Assembly: GCA_041748175.1 (NCBI GenBank)
Contig: JBGTDU010000025.1
Coordinates: 1-36,358, forward strand
Reading direction: 5' to 3'
DNA: 36,358 nucleotides
DNA from: JAHEJB01 sp041748175
GTDB taxonomy: Bacteria; Bacteroidota; Rhodothermia; Rhodothermales; Rubricoccaceae
In this document: positions 8,865-15,883 of the stretch, in pieces
How positions within the stretch are numbered: the stretch's first letter is position 1
Layout of the letters: each line of letters starts with the position of its first letter
The notes under the pieces: generated by a model
Databases searched by the model: none
The model's input: the letters and a program-made list of their open reading frames with translations, nothing else
What the model was told of the DNA's origin: nothing
Program-made: the position numbers and the translations under genes

Positions 8865-9160
8865 CGCCGAACGGCGAGCCAGCAATGAAGCCGGTTCGTT
8901 TCCGTTTTGAGCCCCTCCGCCGACAGTTGGTCAATGAAGATTTCCACGTCCGATAAAATGCCTTCGATGTTTTCCGGGTACCGTTTCGCAAGACTCTCGG
9001 CTAAGGCTTGAGACGAGCAAGCCTTCGACAAACATCCGATAAGCTCTGCTCCGGTCCCGGCCGCGCTGTAGTAACAGCCGGTTTCAAAGTGGATAAGAAC
9101 CGCTTCGCCGTTGAGAATTTCGCAAGCCACAATGTGCTCGTTCAGTCGAAAGTTGGGCAT
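8861..9160 (-). CDS. PqqD-like RiPP recognition element protein
   Basis: A 99-residue protein with start MPNFRLNEHIVA, followed by LIHFETGCYYSAAGTGAELI and a helical C-terminus (LAESLAKRYPENIEGILSDV), the winged-helix pattern of PF05402 (PqqD). Such proteins bind the leader of a ribosomally made peptide and present it to maturation enzymes. It heads the four-gene minus-strand operon and is divergent from ppk1, with about 100 bases between starts. The frame is open for 39 further codons upstream, but those have no PqqD-like sequence and run into the ppk1 start. No precursor peptide, B2 protease or cyclase gene is visible nearby. Confidence 0.8.
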   Translation of the reverse strand: MPNFRLNEHIVACEILNGEAVLIHFETGCYYSAAGTGAELIGCLSKACSSQALAESLAKRYPENIEGILSDVEIFIDQLSAEGLKTETNRLHCWLAVRR

Positions 9161-9261
9161 TGGCGGCGCGCTGGATGGGACGCGAAGATGCAACGGAAGG
9201 CGTCCAGACGCAAATTTTTCGCGGCCTCTCGTTAGCTTTCTCCAACCAAGCATCCGACGGA

Positions 9262-11322
9262 ATGCCCGAGCGCCCACCCTTCTTTGACCGCGAGTTATCG
9301 TGGCTCGCCTTCAATCATCGCGTATTGCAGGAGGCCGCCGATCCGACGGTTCCTCTAAACGAACGGATCAACTTCCTGGCGATCTTCTCGTCCAACCTCG
9401 ACGAGTTCTTTCGCGTTCGCGTTGCTGGACTACGAGCACTTCTGCGGCTGAAGAAGAAGCAACGCAAGGCGCTGGCCTTCGATCTTGAAAAGCTCCTCGA
9501 CGACATCCACGAGATCGTATTGGACCATCAGGTTACGTTTGGCCGCGTTTTCAGGGAGGACATCATTCCCGGCCTGAACGACCACGGCGTTCATCTCAGC
9601 GAAGGCCGTTCGCCATCGACCAGCGAACAGGAGCACCTCGACGCGTTTATTGAGAGCAACCTACGAGCGTTGCTCTCACCCATCCTGTTGGGCGACGGCC
9701 CCGCTCCTTTTCTCGAGAACGGACAGTTGTACCTCGCGGTCGAACACTGGCCAAAAGGCGCTGAGGTGCGCGGCGATTCTCTCTGCGCGCTTGTCCCCGT
9801 GCCATCGACTATTCCGCGTTTTGTGGAAGTGCCGTCCGCCGATGGGCGGCTTGTGCTCTTTCTGGATGACGTAATCCGGCGCAGCCTGCCTGCCCTTTTT
9901 CCCGACTACGAGGTGGGCGAAGCCTTCGCGATAAAACTCACGCGCGATGCCGACTTGCAGCTCGAAGACGAGTTTGAAGGGGATCTGGTCGAGAACATCC
10001 GGGAGGCGATTCAACGGCGCGACGAGGGTGTTCCGAGCCGCTTTCTGTTTGATTTGAGGATGCCTCACGGCTTGCTCCTTCAGTTGCAAGAAGAGCTTGG
10101 CCTGGAGGACGAAGATTTGGTAGGCGGTGGGCGTTACCACAACCTCTCCGATTTGTGGACGCTGCCGAGGCCAGATGATCCGGCCCTTTCCTACCCGCCG
10201 ATGCCCGCGCTTCCACATCCAGAGCTGCACGACGCCGAATCGCTACTTGATGCAATCGGCGAGCGGGATCGGCTGCTACATTTTCCCTATCAGCAGTACG
10301 AAACTGTCGTGCGCTTTTTCGACGAGGCTGCGTCCGATCCGGAGGTGGAGGAAGTTGCAGTAACACTGTATCGCGTCGCGAAAGACTCGGCGGTCGTGCA
10401 GGCACTAATCCGGGCGGCAGAGGCAGGAAAGAAAACCATGGCTTTTGTGGAATTAAAAGCGCGATTTGATGAGGAAAACAATCTGGAGTGGGCCGACCGA
10501 ATGGAACAGGCTGGCGTGCAGGTACGCTATTCGATGCCCGGGATGAAAGTCCACTGCAAAGTGGCGCTGGTGGCGAGGCGCGAGGAGGGGCAGCTTCGCG
10601 ATTACGCGTATTTCGGAACGGGCAACTTCAACGAAAAAACGTCCCGTATTTACGCCGACCATGCCCTGTTCACCGCCGATGAGCGGCTCACGACCGACGC
10701 GCGAAAGGTCTTTGGATTCCTGACGGAGGAGTTGGAGCAACCTACGTTCGATCACTTGATCGTAGCGCCTTTTACACTTCGCAGCGGCATTATGGCGCTC
10801 ATCAACCGCGAAGTAAAGAATGCAAAATCAGGGCGCGGCGGCGCGATGTTCGTCAAGTTGAACGGGCTTGAGGACGACAAGATTATTCTGAAGCTGTACA
10901 AGGCAGCGCGCGAGGGCGTTGACGTACGCTTGATGGTCCGCGGCATTTTTCGCGCGGTTGTCGGCGAGGAGGAATGGGGCGAAACCATCCAGGCCCGCAG
11001 TATCGTGGACCGCTATCTGGAGCACGCCCGCGTCTACCAGTTCGCCAATGGCGGCAAGGAGGTGCTCTACCTGGCCTCCGCCGATTGGATGACGCGCAAC
11101 CTGAGCCGCCGCGTCGAGGTTGCGTTCCCCATCTACGACGAGGCCCTCCGCGAAGAAATCAAACACATCCTCGACCTTCAGTGGGCCGACGACACGAAGG
11201 CGCGCGTTCTCGACGCGGATCAGACCAATGTCTTTCATCAATCCGAAAACCGAAGCCGGGTTCGGGCGCAGTTCGACACGTATGCCTGGCTAAAGAAGCG
11301 GCTCGCCGCATCCAACAGCTGA
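9262..11322 (+). CDS. ppk1: polyphosphate kinase 1
   Basis: A 686-residue enzyme that makes polyphosphate from ATP reversibly. The start MPERPPFFDRELSWLAFN fits the family N-terminus; the open frame from 9160 overlaps the divergent pqqD start and is not used. Visible signatures: NLDEFFRVRVAGL in the N-domain; H431 in GMKVHCKVALV, the expected autophosphorylated histidine; YFGTGNFNEKTSRIYADHAL; H588 in LEHARVYQF, the second active-site histidine; and ASADWMTRNLSRRVEVAFPI. Length is normal for PPK1. No exopolyphosphatase gene follows. Confidence 0.95.
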   Translation: MPERPPFFDRELSWLAFNHRVLQEAADPTVPLNERINFLAIFSSNLDEFFRVRVAGLRALLRLKKKQRKALAFDLEKLLDDIHEIVLDHQVTFGRVFREDIIPGLNDHGVHLSEGRSPSTSEQEHLDAFIESNLRALLSPILLGDGPAPFLENGQLYLAVEHWPKGAEVRGDSLCALVPVPSTIPRFVEVPSADGRLVLFLDDVIRRSLPALFPDYEVGEAFAIKLTRDADLQLEDEFEGDLVENIREAIQRRDEGVPSRFLFDLRMPHGLLLQLQEELGLEDEDLVGGGRYHNLSDLWTLPRPDDPALSYPPMPALPHPELHDAESLLDAIGERDRLLHFPYQQYETVVRFFDEAASDPEVEEVAVTLYRVAKDSAVVQALIRAAEAGKKTMAFVELKARFDEENNLEWADRMEQAGVQVRYSMPGMKVHCKVALVARREEGQLRDYAYFGTGNFNEKTSRIYADHALFTADERLTTDARKVFGFLTEELEQPTFDHLIVAPFTLRSGIMALINREVKNAKSGRGGAMFVKLNGLEDDKIILKLYKAAREGVDVRLMVRGIFRAVVGEEEWGETIQARSIVDRYLEHARVYQFANGGKEVLYLASADWMTRNLSRRVEVAFPIYDEALREEIKHILDLQWADDTKARVLDADQTNVFHQSENRSRVRAQFDTYAWLKKRLAASNS

Positions 11323-11395
11323 TGTCGTGCGGTTAGCAGCACACGCAATTTTTCTGCACAGCGATATGTGGCCTGCCGCCCATCGCCTGCCGTCC

Positions 11396-12460
11396 TTAAA
11401 ACAATTCTATCTGACCGCCGGAAAGGTGCCGGAAATGGTCGGCACAGACAGGCAACCGGGGTTGATCGAGCCCATATTGGGCGCAGGCGGCGCGAAAAAC
11501 GTGTCGGATGACTTCACCCCATTCGCCTTCCCCACGCATGCGTTTATGGAATCGATTTTCGACAAGTTTGCCGCCGCGTAGCCCACGGATTCGGTTCAGC
11601 ACCTTGTCGGCGCGATCAGGAAAGACTCGCTCGAGCCACGCCGGAAATAGTTGCTCGACAGCCCCGGGTAAACGCACAATGGTGTAGCCGGCAGATTGCG
11701 CGCCATGTTCCGAACAGGCCTTCAGGATCTCCGGAATTTCCTCGTCTGTCAGGCCGGGAATGATCGGGGCCACGTTGACGCCCACATGAACACCTGCCTG
11801 CGCTAGCTTCTCGATGGCTTTCAAACGGGCCGCCGGACGTGACGTGCGAGGTTCCATTTTTCCCGTGATCTCGTCGCGCAGCGACGTCACCGAGACCACG
11901 ACCCGAACGATGTTGAACGGCACCATCTCTTGCAGAATGTCCAGGTCCCGCGTCACGAGCGCATTTTTGGTGATGATGCCGACGGGGTTGCGGTGCTTCA
12001 GGAAGACCTCCAGACAGCCGCGTGTGATCTTCAGTTTGCGCTCGATGGGCTGGTAGCAATCTGTGTTGCCGGAGAGGCAAACCATCTCGGGTTTCCACGA
12101 AGGCTTCTGGAAAAGCTCGGCGAGCAGGCGCGGTGCGTCGTGCTTGACCACGATCTTTGTCTCGAAGTCGAGCCCCGCCGAAAAGCCGAGGTACTCATGA
12201 GTGGGCCGGGCGTAGCAATAAACACAACCGTGCTCGCAGCCACGATAGGGGTTCAGCCCGTAGCGGAATGGAATGTCCGGGCTGTTGTTCTCGGAGAGGA
12301 TCTTCCGCGTGGTATCGCGGAAGAGTTCGGTCTTGACGCTCCGCAACTCTTCCTCTTCCAGCTCATCGGGGTCAATCTCGGCGCGGAGCCGGTCGAACCG
12401 GTTGGCGGGGTTCTCTGCGGCGCCGCGTCCTCGCCGTTGGAGGGGGATGGTGGTATCCAT
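11396..12460 (-). CDS. PA0069/Rv2578c-family radical SAM protein
   Basis: A 354-residue protein. The cluster-binding motif is C75-x3-C79-x2-C82 in PYRGCEHGCVYCYARPTHEY. Further family text includes CLSGNTDCYQPIERKLKITR and GIITKNALVTRDLDIL, as in the widely conserved family related to spore photoproduct lyase. A cytosolic 4Fe-4S enzyme; its substrate is not known. It is convergent with ppk1. It is the last chromosomal gene before the island: its start lies about 100 bases left of the attachment-site repeat. Confidence 0.9.
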   Translation of the reverse strand: MDTTIPLQRRGRGAAENPANRFDRLRAEIDPDELEEEELRSVKTELFRDTTRKILSENNSPDIPFRYGLNPYRGCEHGCVYCYARPTHEYLGFSAGLDFETKIVVKHDAPRLLAELFQKPSWKPEMVCLSGNTDCYQPIERKLKITRGCLEVFLKHRNPVGIITKNALVTRDLDILQEMVPFNIVRVVVSVTSLRDEITGKMEPRTSRPAARLKAIEKLAQAGVHVGVNVAPIIPGLTDEEIPEILKACSEHGAQSAGYTIVRLPGAVEQLFPAWLERVFPDRADKVLNRIRGLRGGKLVENRFHKRMRGEGEWGEVIRHVFRAACAQYGLDQPRLPVCADHFRHLSGGQIELF

Positions 12461-12525
12461 AATGCCGGGGAGTGATTTCCCACAGCGTAGGGCCCGCCGG
12501 TGACAGGGAGGGTCACGTCATAAAG

Positions 12526-12558
12526 AAAGCCGCCCAATCTAAATGATAAGGCGGCTTT
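12526..12558 (-). terminator. rho-independent terminator, probably the displaced terminator of tRNA-Leu
   Basis: A 9-bp perfect stem, AAAGCCGCC (12526-12534) and GGCGGCTTT (12550-12558), with a 15-base loop. Read on the minus strand the stem ends in TTTCTTTAT, a usable U-run. It lies three bases left of the att repeat. In a chromosome without the island it would start a few bases after the tRNA-Leu 3' end, exactly where a tRNA terminator belongs. Confidence 0.7.
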
Positions 12559-12560
12559 GT

Positions 12561-12574
12561 GTGCCCGGGACTGG
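12561..12574 (+). other. attL: partial copy of the tRNA-Leu 3' end
   Basis: GTGCCCGGGACTGG is identical to 36219-36232, which covers the acceptor arm and part of the T-arm of tRNA-Leu on the opposite strand. The two copies are in direct orientation. With the integrase gene just to the right, this is the expected left junction of an element integrated in the 3' end of the tRNA gene. It is also part of a small inverted repeat (GTGCCC ... GGGCAC), so a 14-bp match alone would be weak evidence; the context makes it strong. Confidence 0.75.
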
Positions 12575-12689
12575 GGCACTGATTGCGATTCAGAGTATAT
12601 CGCTTGAGCTTGGATATTGTGCGTATTCAGGGAGTTGGGGCCGTTTTGAAACCGAATGTATATTGAGCGAGTTCCAATGATCGCGAAAT

Positions 12690-12711
12690 AACCTTTACCC
12701 CTACCTTTACC
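12690..12711 (+). repeat. arm-type integrase site (left), paired iterons
   Basis: Two copies of CCTTTACC (12692-12699 and 12704-12711) with a 12-base period lie just upstream of the integrase gene. The 22-base block is repeated with one mismatch at 36138-36159 at the other end of the island. Paired short repeats near both ends are typical arm-type binding sites for the N-terminal domain of tyrosine recombinases. Confidence 0.6.
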
Positions 12712-12725
12712 TTGCAGCGCGACTA

Positions 12726-13985
12726 ATGGCTAGGTACACGCCCGTCCTCTGGAAACATAAGTCGCAACCCGGCGGGCATTTCCCGATCTGGCTCCGGTTC
12801 TCGGATCGTGATCGAACACTCTACGCCTCCCTCGGCGTCAACATCCATCCGCGTTTCTGGAACGACGACCGCAGAGAGGTTCGCAAAGGACACCCGCAGA
12901 GCGAGAACATCAACGCGCTGATTCAGGCGCGTCTCTCAGCCGTGGAGGCCGAACGACTACGGCTGCTTCGAGAAAACGAGCCGGTGACTGCTGAGGCTCT
13001 GAAAGCGGTCGTTGCACCGTCACAGGCTACCGCTCATGCCTGTTTTTTCGCGTTCGCCCGAGAGAAGCTGGCCGAAGCTGAGCGACGTGGAAACATCAGC
13101 CGCGTCAAGAAGGAAGGGACGGTGCTCAACAAGCTCGAATCCTTCGCCGGTTCTCCCCTGCCCTTCGGTCATATCACCCCTACGTTCCTCCGCAAGTTCG
13201 AAGGACACTTGATCGAGGGACTTGACAACAAAGCTTCGACGGTTCAAGCAAATCTCAGCACGCTCCGCGCACACTACCGCAGAGCTGTCCGGGACGAGGT
13301 CGTGCCGCGGGAATCCGACCCGTTCGTAGTCTACTCCCCGCCGAAGGCTGAACGTCCGGAACGCCACAAACTCAGCGAGGCGGAACTTGCGCGGATCGAA
13401 GCCCTAGACCTTGGAGGTAGAGGCCCGACAGCTCCGCTGATGGCGCGCGTGCGAGACGCTTTCGTGTTCAGTCTGTACTCCGCCGGAATCCGCTTTGGCG
13501 ACGTGGTGACGATGAAAGTCGAAAACATCACCGAGGAGAAAGACGGCCTCCGGCTCGCCTATCGAATGGGCAAGACGAAGAAGCGTGCAACGCTCCGACT
13601 GATACCGCAAGCCGAACGCATTGCCCGCGCCTATATGGCCACGGAGAGTGGCAGGGAGAAAGGCCGGGATGAGTTCCTCTTCCCCATGCTCAACCGCTAC
13701 GACCTGAGCACACCGAGGAAGCTGGCCAATGCGATCTCGTCTCAAAACACGGTGGCGAACAAGTACTTGAAGCAAATAGCGATGAAGGCGAAGGTTGACG
13801 GAAAGCTGTCTTTCCACATTGCGCGGCACTCCTTCGCCGACCTAGCGCGGAAGCGAGGGTGGGGTGTCTACGAAATCTCTAAGGCGCTGGCGCACAGTGG
13901 CCTTCCTATCACCGAGAAGTATCTCGCCGGATTCGACGACGAGTTGGTCGATGCCAAGATGAGCACGCTGTTCTCCGATGAGTGA
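12726..13985 (+). CDS. tyrosine recombinase / site-specific integrase
   Basis: A 419-residue integrase with the layout common in Bacteroidota mobile elements: an N-terminal arm-binding domain (about 1-90, with GVNIHPRFWNDDRREVR), a SAM-like core-binding domain (about 105-205) and a catalytic domain. Catalytic residues can be read as R256 (SAGIRFGDVV), H364 and R367 (FHIARHSF), H390 (LAHSG) and nucleophile Y399 (ITEKYLAGF). It should catalyse integration at, and excision from, the tRNA-Leu gene. It lies about 150 bases inside attL and is followed by the island control and replication genes. It lacks the extra segment expected of an integron integrase and the relatedness is not IntI-like. Confidence 0.92.
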   Translation: MARYTPVLWKHKSQPGGHFPIWLRFSDRDRTLYASLGVNIHPRFWNDDRREVRKGHPQSENINALIQARLSAVEAERLRLLRENEPVTAEALKAVVAPSQATAHACFFAFAREKLAEAERRGNISRVKKEGTVLNKLESFAGSPLPFGHITPTFLRKFEGHLIEGLDNKASTVQANLSTLRAHYRRAVRDEVVPRESDPFVVYSPPKAERPERHKLSEAELARIEALDLGGRGPTAPLMARVRDAFVFSLYSAGIRFGDVVTMKVENITEEKDGLRLAYRMGKTKKRATLRLIPQAERIARAYMATESGREKGRDEFLFPMLNRYDLSTPRKLANAISSQNTVANKYLKQIAMKAKVDGKLSFHIARHSFADLARKRGWGVYEISKALAHSGLPITEKYLAGFDDELVDAKMSTLFSDE

Positions 13986-14054
13986 CCAAGAAATAAATGG
14001 CATAGATCTGGCGCGTTCGTGTCCAGTAGTTGAACTGTTTGGGGATACTCTATT

Positions 14055-15068
14055 ATGAATCAAGGTGGATCGTCGGAGAATCCCAATCGTGATTCTGGCA
14101 ACATGATTCCGAGCGCGAGAGACATCGCCAACATGGAAGCGTTCGTGGAAAGAGCGAAATACGGGATTTGGACTGGACCGAATCGTGGGTGTGGGCTGTT
14201 TTGGACGGAAGCGAACACGCGGCAGACTGGCCGAAGCCCGTGGGACGTATTCGACTTTCCAAACGAAAATGATTTCCCCGTGGTTTTCGGCGACTGCTTT
14301 GCAGCAGACTGCATCACGGTCTTATCTCACACGTGGCCGTCTGTCAGCTTCGTTGAAGAATGTGAGCCATCGCATATCGTTGAATGGATGGACGAATTCA
14401 CCCTGTCAGAACCGGATTTGGAGACGGAGATAGTCCGAATCTGGGAGCGTCTCATGAGGGAAAGTCGGTTCTATCCATTGGTAGCCGACGCTTTGATGGT
14501 TCTTATCGCTGAGACGGAGGGATCGTTGCAACCGATCTACCAGCGTGTAACATTTCCAAGTGGTGAAGTTCGGGAAATCGAACGCATGGGCCCAGAGGAG
14601 CTTCATCTCGCGGCAAATACACTTTGGGAGCGCATGCTACGAGGAGCATCTGCAACCGTTGTCCTCGATGTTTATCTGGAGTTATCAACTAGATTCTCGG
14701 TTAATGAGAGTCTTGCGAAAGGCCAACGATCCTTGTTGCAGTATTTGATGACTGACCGCGGGCCATTGCTCGTTCACGCGAAGAAGCTAGAGGCAGCGTG
14801 GAGGTCCAAGCACCTGGTTCGGAGGACGGAATCGCTGGCCGCTGCTCGCCATAGTCACGACGCCTTTCGCGCGGTTGCGTATGGACTCGCTTGGAAGAAG
14901 GGCGAATGCGGCTCGTGGCAGCGGAACGACTCGCTCCGAGGTATCTACGAGAAGGCGACGGCACTGGTTGGCTGCACACCCTACCGTGGCAAGGACGACG
15001 GTTTTCAGGCATTTCGGCAGCGGTTCTCGAAGCCCCCTTACGACCATCCGCCACCCGACTCGTCGTAG
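14055..15068 (+). CDS. unknown island protein
   Basis: A 337-residue soluble protein that I do not recognise. It has an acidic N-terminal half (FDFPNENDFPVVFGDCFAAD, then EPSHIVEWMDEFTLSEPDLE) and a more basic, helical C-terminal half ending in KPPYDHPPPDSS. No signal peptide or membrane segment. It lies between the integrase and the HTH protein, where cargo or regulatory genes of integrative elements often sit. GC content and codon choice are a little lower and less regular than in the chromosomal genes, consistent with transfer. The function is unknown. Confidence 0.6.
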   Translation: MNQGGSSENPNRDSGNMIPSARDIANMEAFVERAKYGIWTGPNRGCGLFWTEANTRQTGRSPWDVFDFPNENDFPVVFGDCFAADCITVLSHTWPSVSFVEECEPSHIVEWMDEFTLSEPDLETEIVRIWERLMRESRFYPLVADALMVLIAETEGSLQPIYQRVTFPSGEVREIERMGPEELHLAANTLWERMLRGASATVVLDVYLELSTRFSVNESLAKGQRSLLQYLMTDRGPLLVHAKKLEAAWRSKHLVRRTESLAAARHSHDAFRAVAYGLAWKKGECGSWQRNDSLRGIYEKATALVGCTPYRGKDDGFQAFRQRFSKPPYDHPPPDSS

Positions 15069-15090
15069 GAAAGCGGAAAATCGGTAGTCA

Positions 15091-15115
15091 TTTTGTAGTC
15101 CGGCTACCTACAAAA
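15091..15115. promoter_or_regulatory. inverted repeat upstream of the HTH gene, possible operator
   Basis: Perfect arms TTTTGTAG (15091-15098) and CTACAAAA (15108-15115) flank a 9-base spacer, 40 bases upstream of the HTH gene. The position and symmetry suggest a binding site for the small HTH protein or another dimeric regulator. A transcription terminator for the preceding gene is an alternative, but the stem is AT-rich. Confidence 0.45.
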
Positions 15116-15154
15116 GGTGGATACCGTTGAGCGCATTTGAACGCTTATCCGCCA

Positions 15155-15460
15155 ATGGCCACCGAAGTACTCGTACTCACCCGCACTCAGTTCGAGAAGG
15201 CTCTTCGTTACTACTCCGACGCGCTCGTTCGAGAGTTCGCCCCGAAATTTCGACTGGACGAGCGCGACCGGCCTAGCAAGGCGTGGCTTACGAACGCGGA
15301 GACGATGGAGTATTTGGCGCTCTCGCGTCCGACCCTCGCCCGTTATCGGGCGGACGGGCGGCTGCCGTTCAGCAAAATTGGGTCTTCCATTTTCTACCGC
15401 CTGGAAGACGTGGAGGCACTGCTCGAATCGGGCATGAATCGCAACGGTGCGGATCACTAA
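15155..15460 (+). CDS. HTH_17 / excisionase-like DNA-binding protein
   Basis: A 101-residue protein; ATG 15155 (MATEVLVLTRTQF) is preferred to a TTG 18 bases earlier. The C-terminal half, AWLTNAETMEYLALSRPTLA then RYRADGRLPFSKIGSSIFYR, is the MerR-like winged HTH of PF12728, typical of excisionases and small regulators of integrative elements in Bacteroidota. The N-terminal half matches the helical region found ahead of the HTH in those proteins. Probably promotes excision together with the integrase and/or regulates the replication genes downstream. Confidence 0.8.
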   Translation: MATEVLVLTRTQFEKALRYYSDALVREFAPKFRLDERDRPSKAWLTNAETMEYLALSRPTLARYRADGRLPFSKIGSSIFYRLEDVEALLESGMNRNGADH

Positions 15461-15473
15461 CCCTTAAACAAAA

Positions 15474-15512
15474 GCCTCGGACGCATACGGGAGGGCATCC
15501 CGCGTCCGAGGC
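15474..15512 (-). terminator. strong hairpin flanked by A/T tracts
   Basis: Perfect 11-bp arms GCCTCGGACGC (15474-15484) and GCGTCCGAGGC (15502-15512) with a second short stem GGGA/TCCC inside the loop. On the minus strand it is followed by TTTTGTTT, a good terminator; on the plus strand it is followed by AAAAA. No minus-strand gene feeds into it, so it may instead act as an RNA stability or attenuation element between the HTH gene and the replication genes. Confidence 0.5.
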
Positions 15513-15532
15513 AAAAACCGCTACTAGACGGC

Positions 15533-15883
15533 ATGAGCAAATTACCAAGAACCCAAACTCGAAACCGCGAGGATGCTCTAGTCCGGAGCTTTCTCCCGGC
15601 TCCGGCGCTGAGCTGGGCGACAATCCGGCACGCAAGGCGCGTGCGAAGCAGCCAGCTCGATCCGTGGCCGCAGCGGCGCGTAGATTCGGACCCGGCGCCC
15701 GGATTACGCTTCGACGCGGTGCGCGACTTCCCGCTCCGTGCCGCGGCAGTGTCGGTCGGAATCGCCATGGCCTTGGACTTAAATGCCGCGGGATTCCTCG
15801 CCTGGCGTGAGGACGAAGCTGGCCGTCTGCTCTTCGCCTCCGCCGGAACGGACCTGCCGGCGTACATCGGGAGGTCGAAATGA
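15533..15883 (+). CDS. small unknown protein coupled to the primase-helicase
   Basis: A 116-residue frame from ATG 15533 to TGA 15881-15883. Its stop overlaps the next start (ATGA at 15880-15883), a typical translational coupling that argues the gene is real. The product has a basic, low-complexity start and a more ordinary end (VGIAMALDLNAAGFLAWRED then EAGRLLFASAGTD). No recognised domain. Its place directly before the replication protein suggests a role in replication or its control, but that is inference. Confidence 0.55.
   Translation: MSKLPRTQTRNREDALVRSFLPAPALSWATIRHARRVRSSQLDPWPQRRVDSDPAPGLRFDAVRDFPLRAAAVSVGIAMALDLNAAGFLAWREDEAGRLLFASAGTDLPAYIGRSK

Noticed and set aside
5799..9160. 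A complete lasso-peptide cluster.
   Set aside because: No asparagine-synthetase-like cyclase, no B2 protease and no precursor peptide could be found; only accessory-type genes are present.
12726..13985. The tyrosine recombinase might be the integron integrase of the cassette array.
   Set aside because: It sits 11 kb from the first attC beside tRNA-derived att sites and iterons, has the arm-binding domain of island integrases, and its sequence does not look like IntI.
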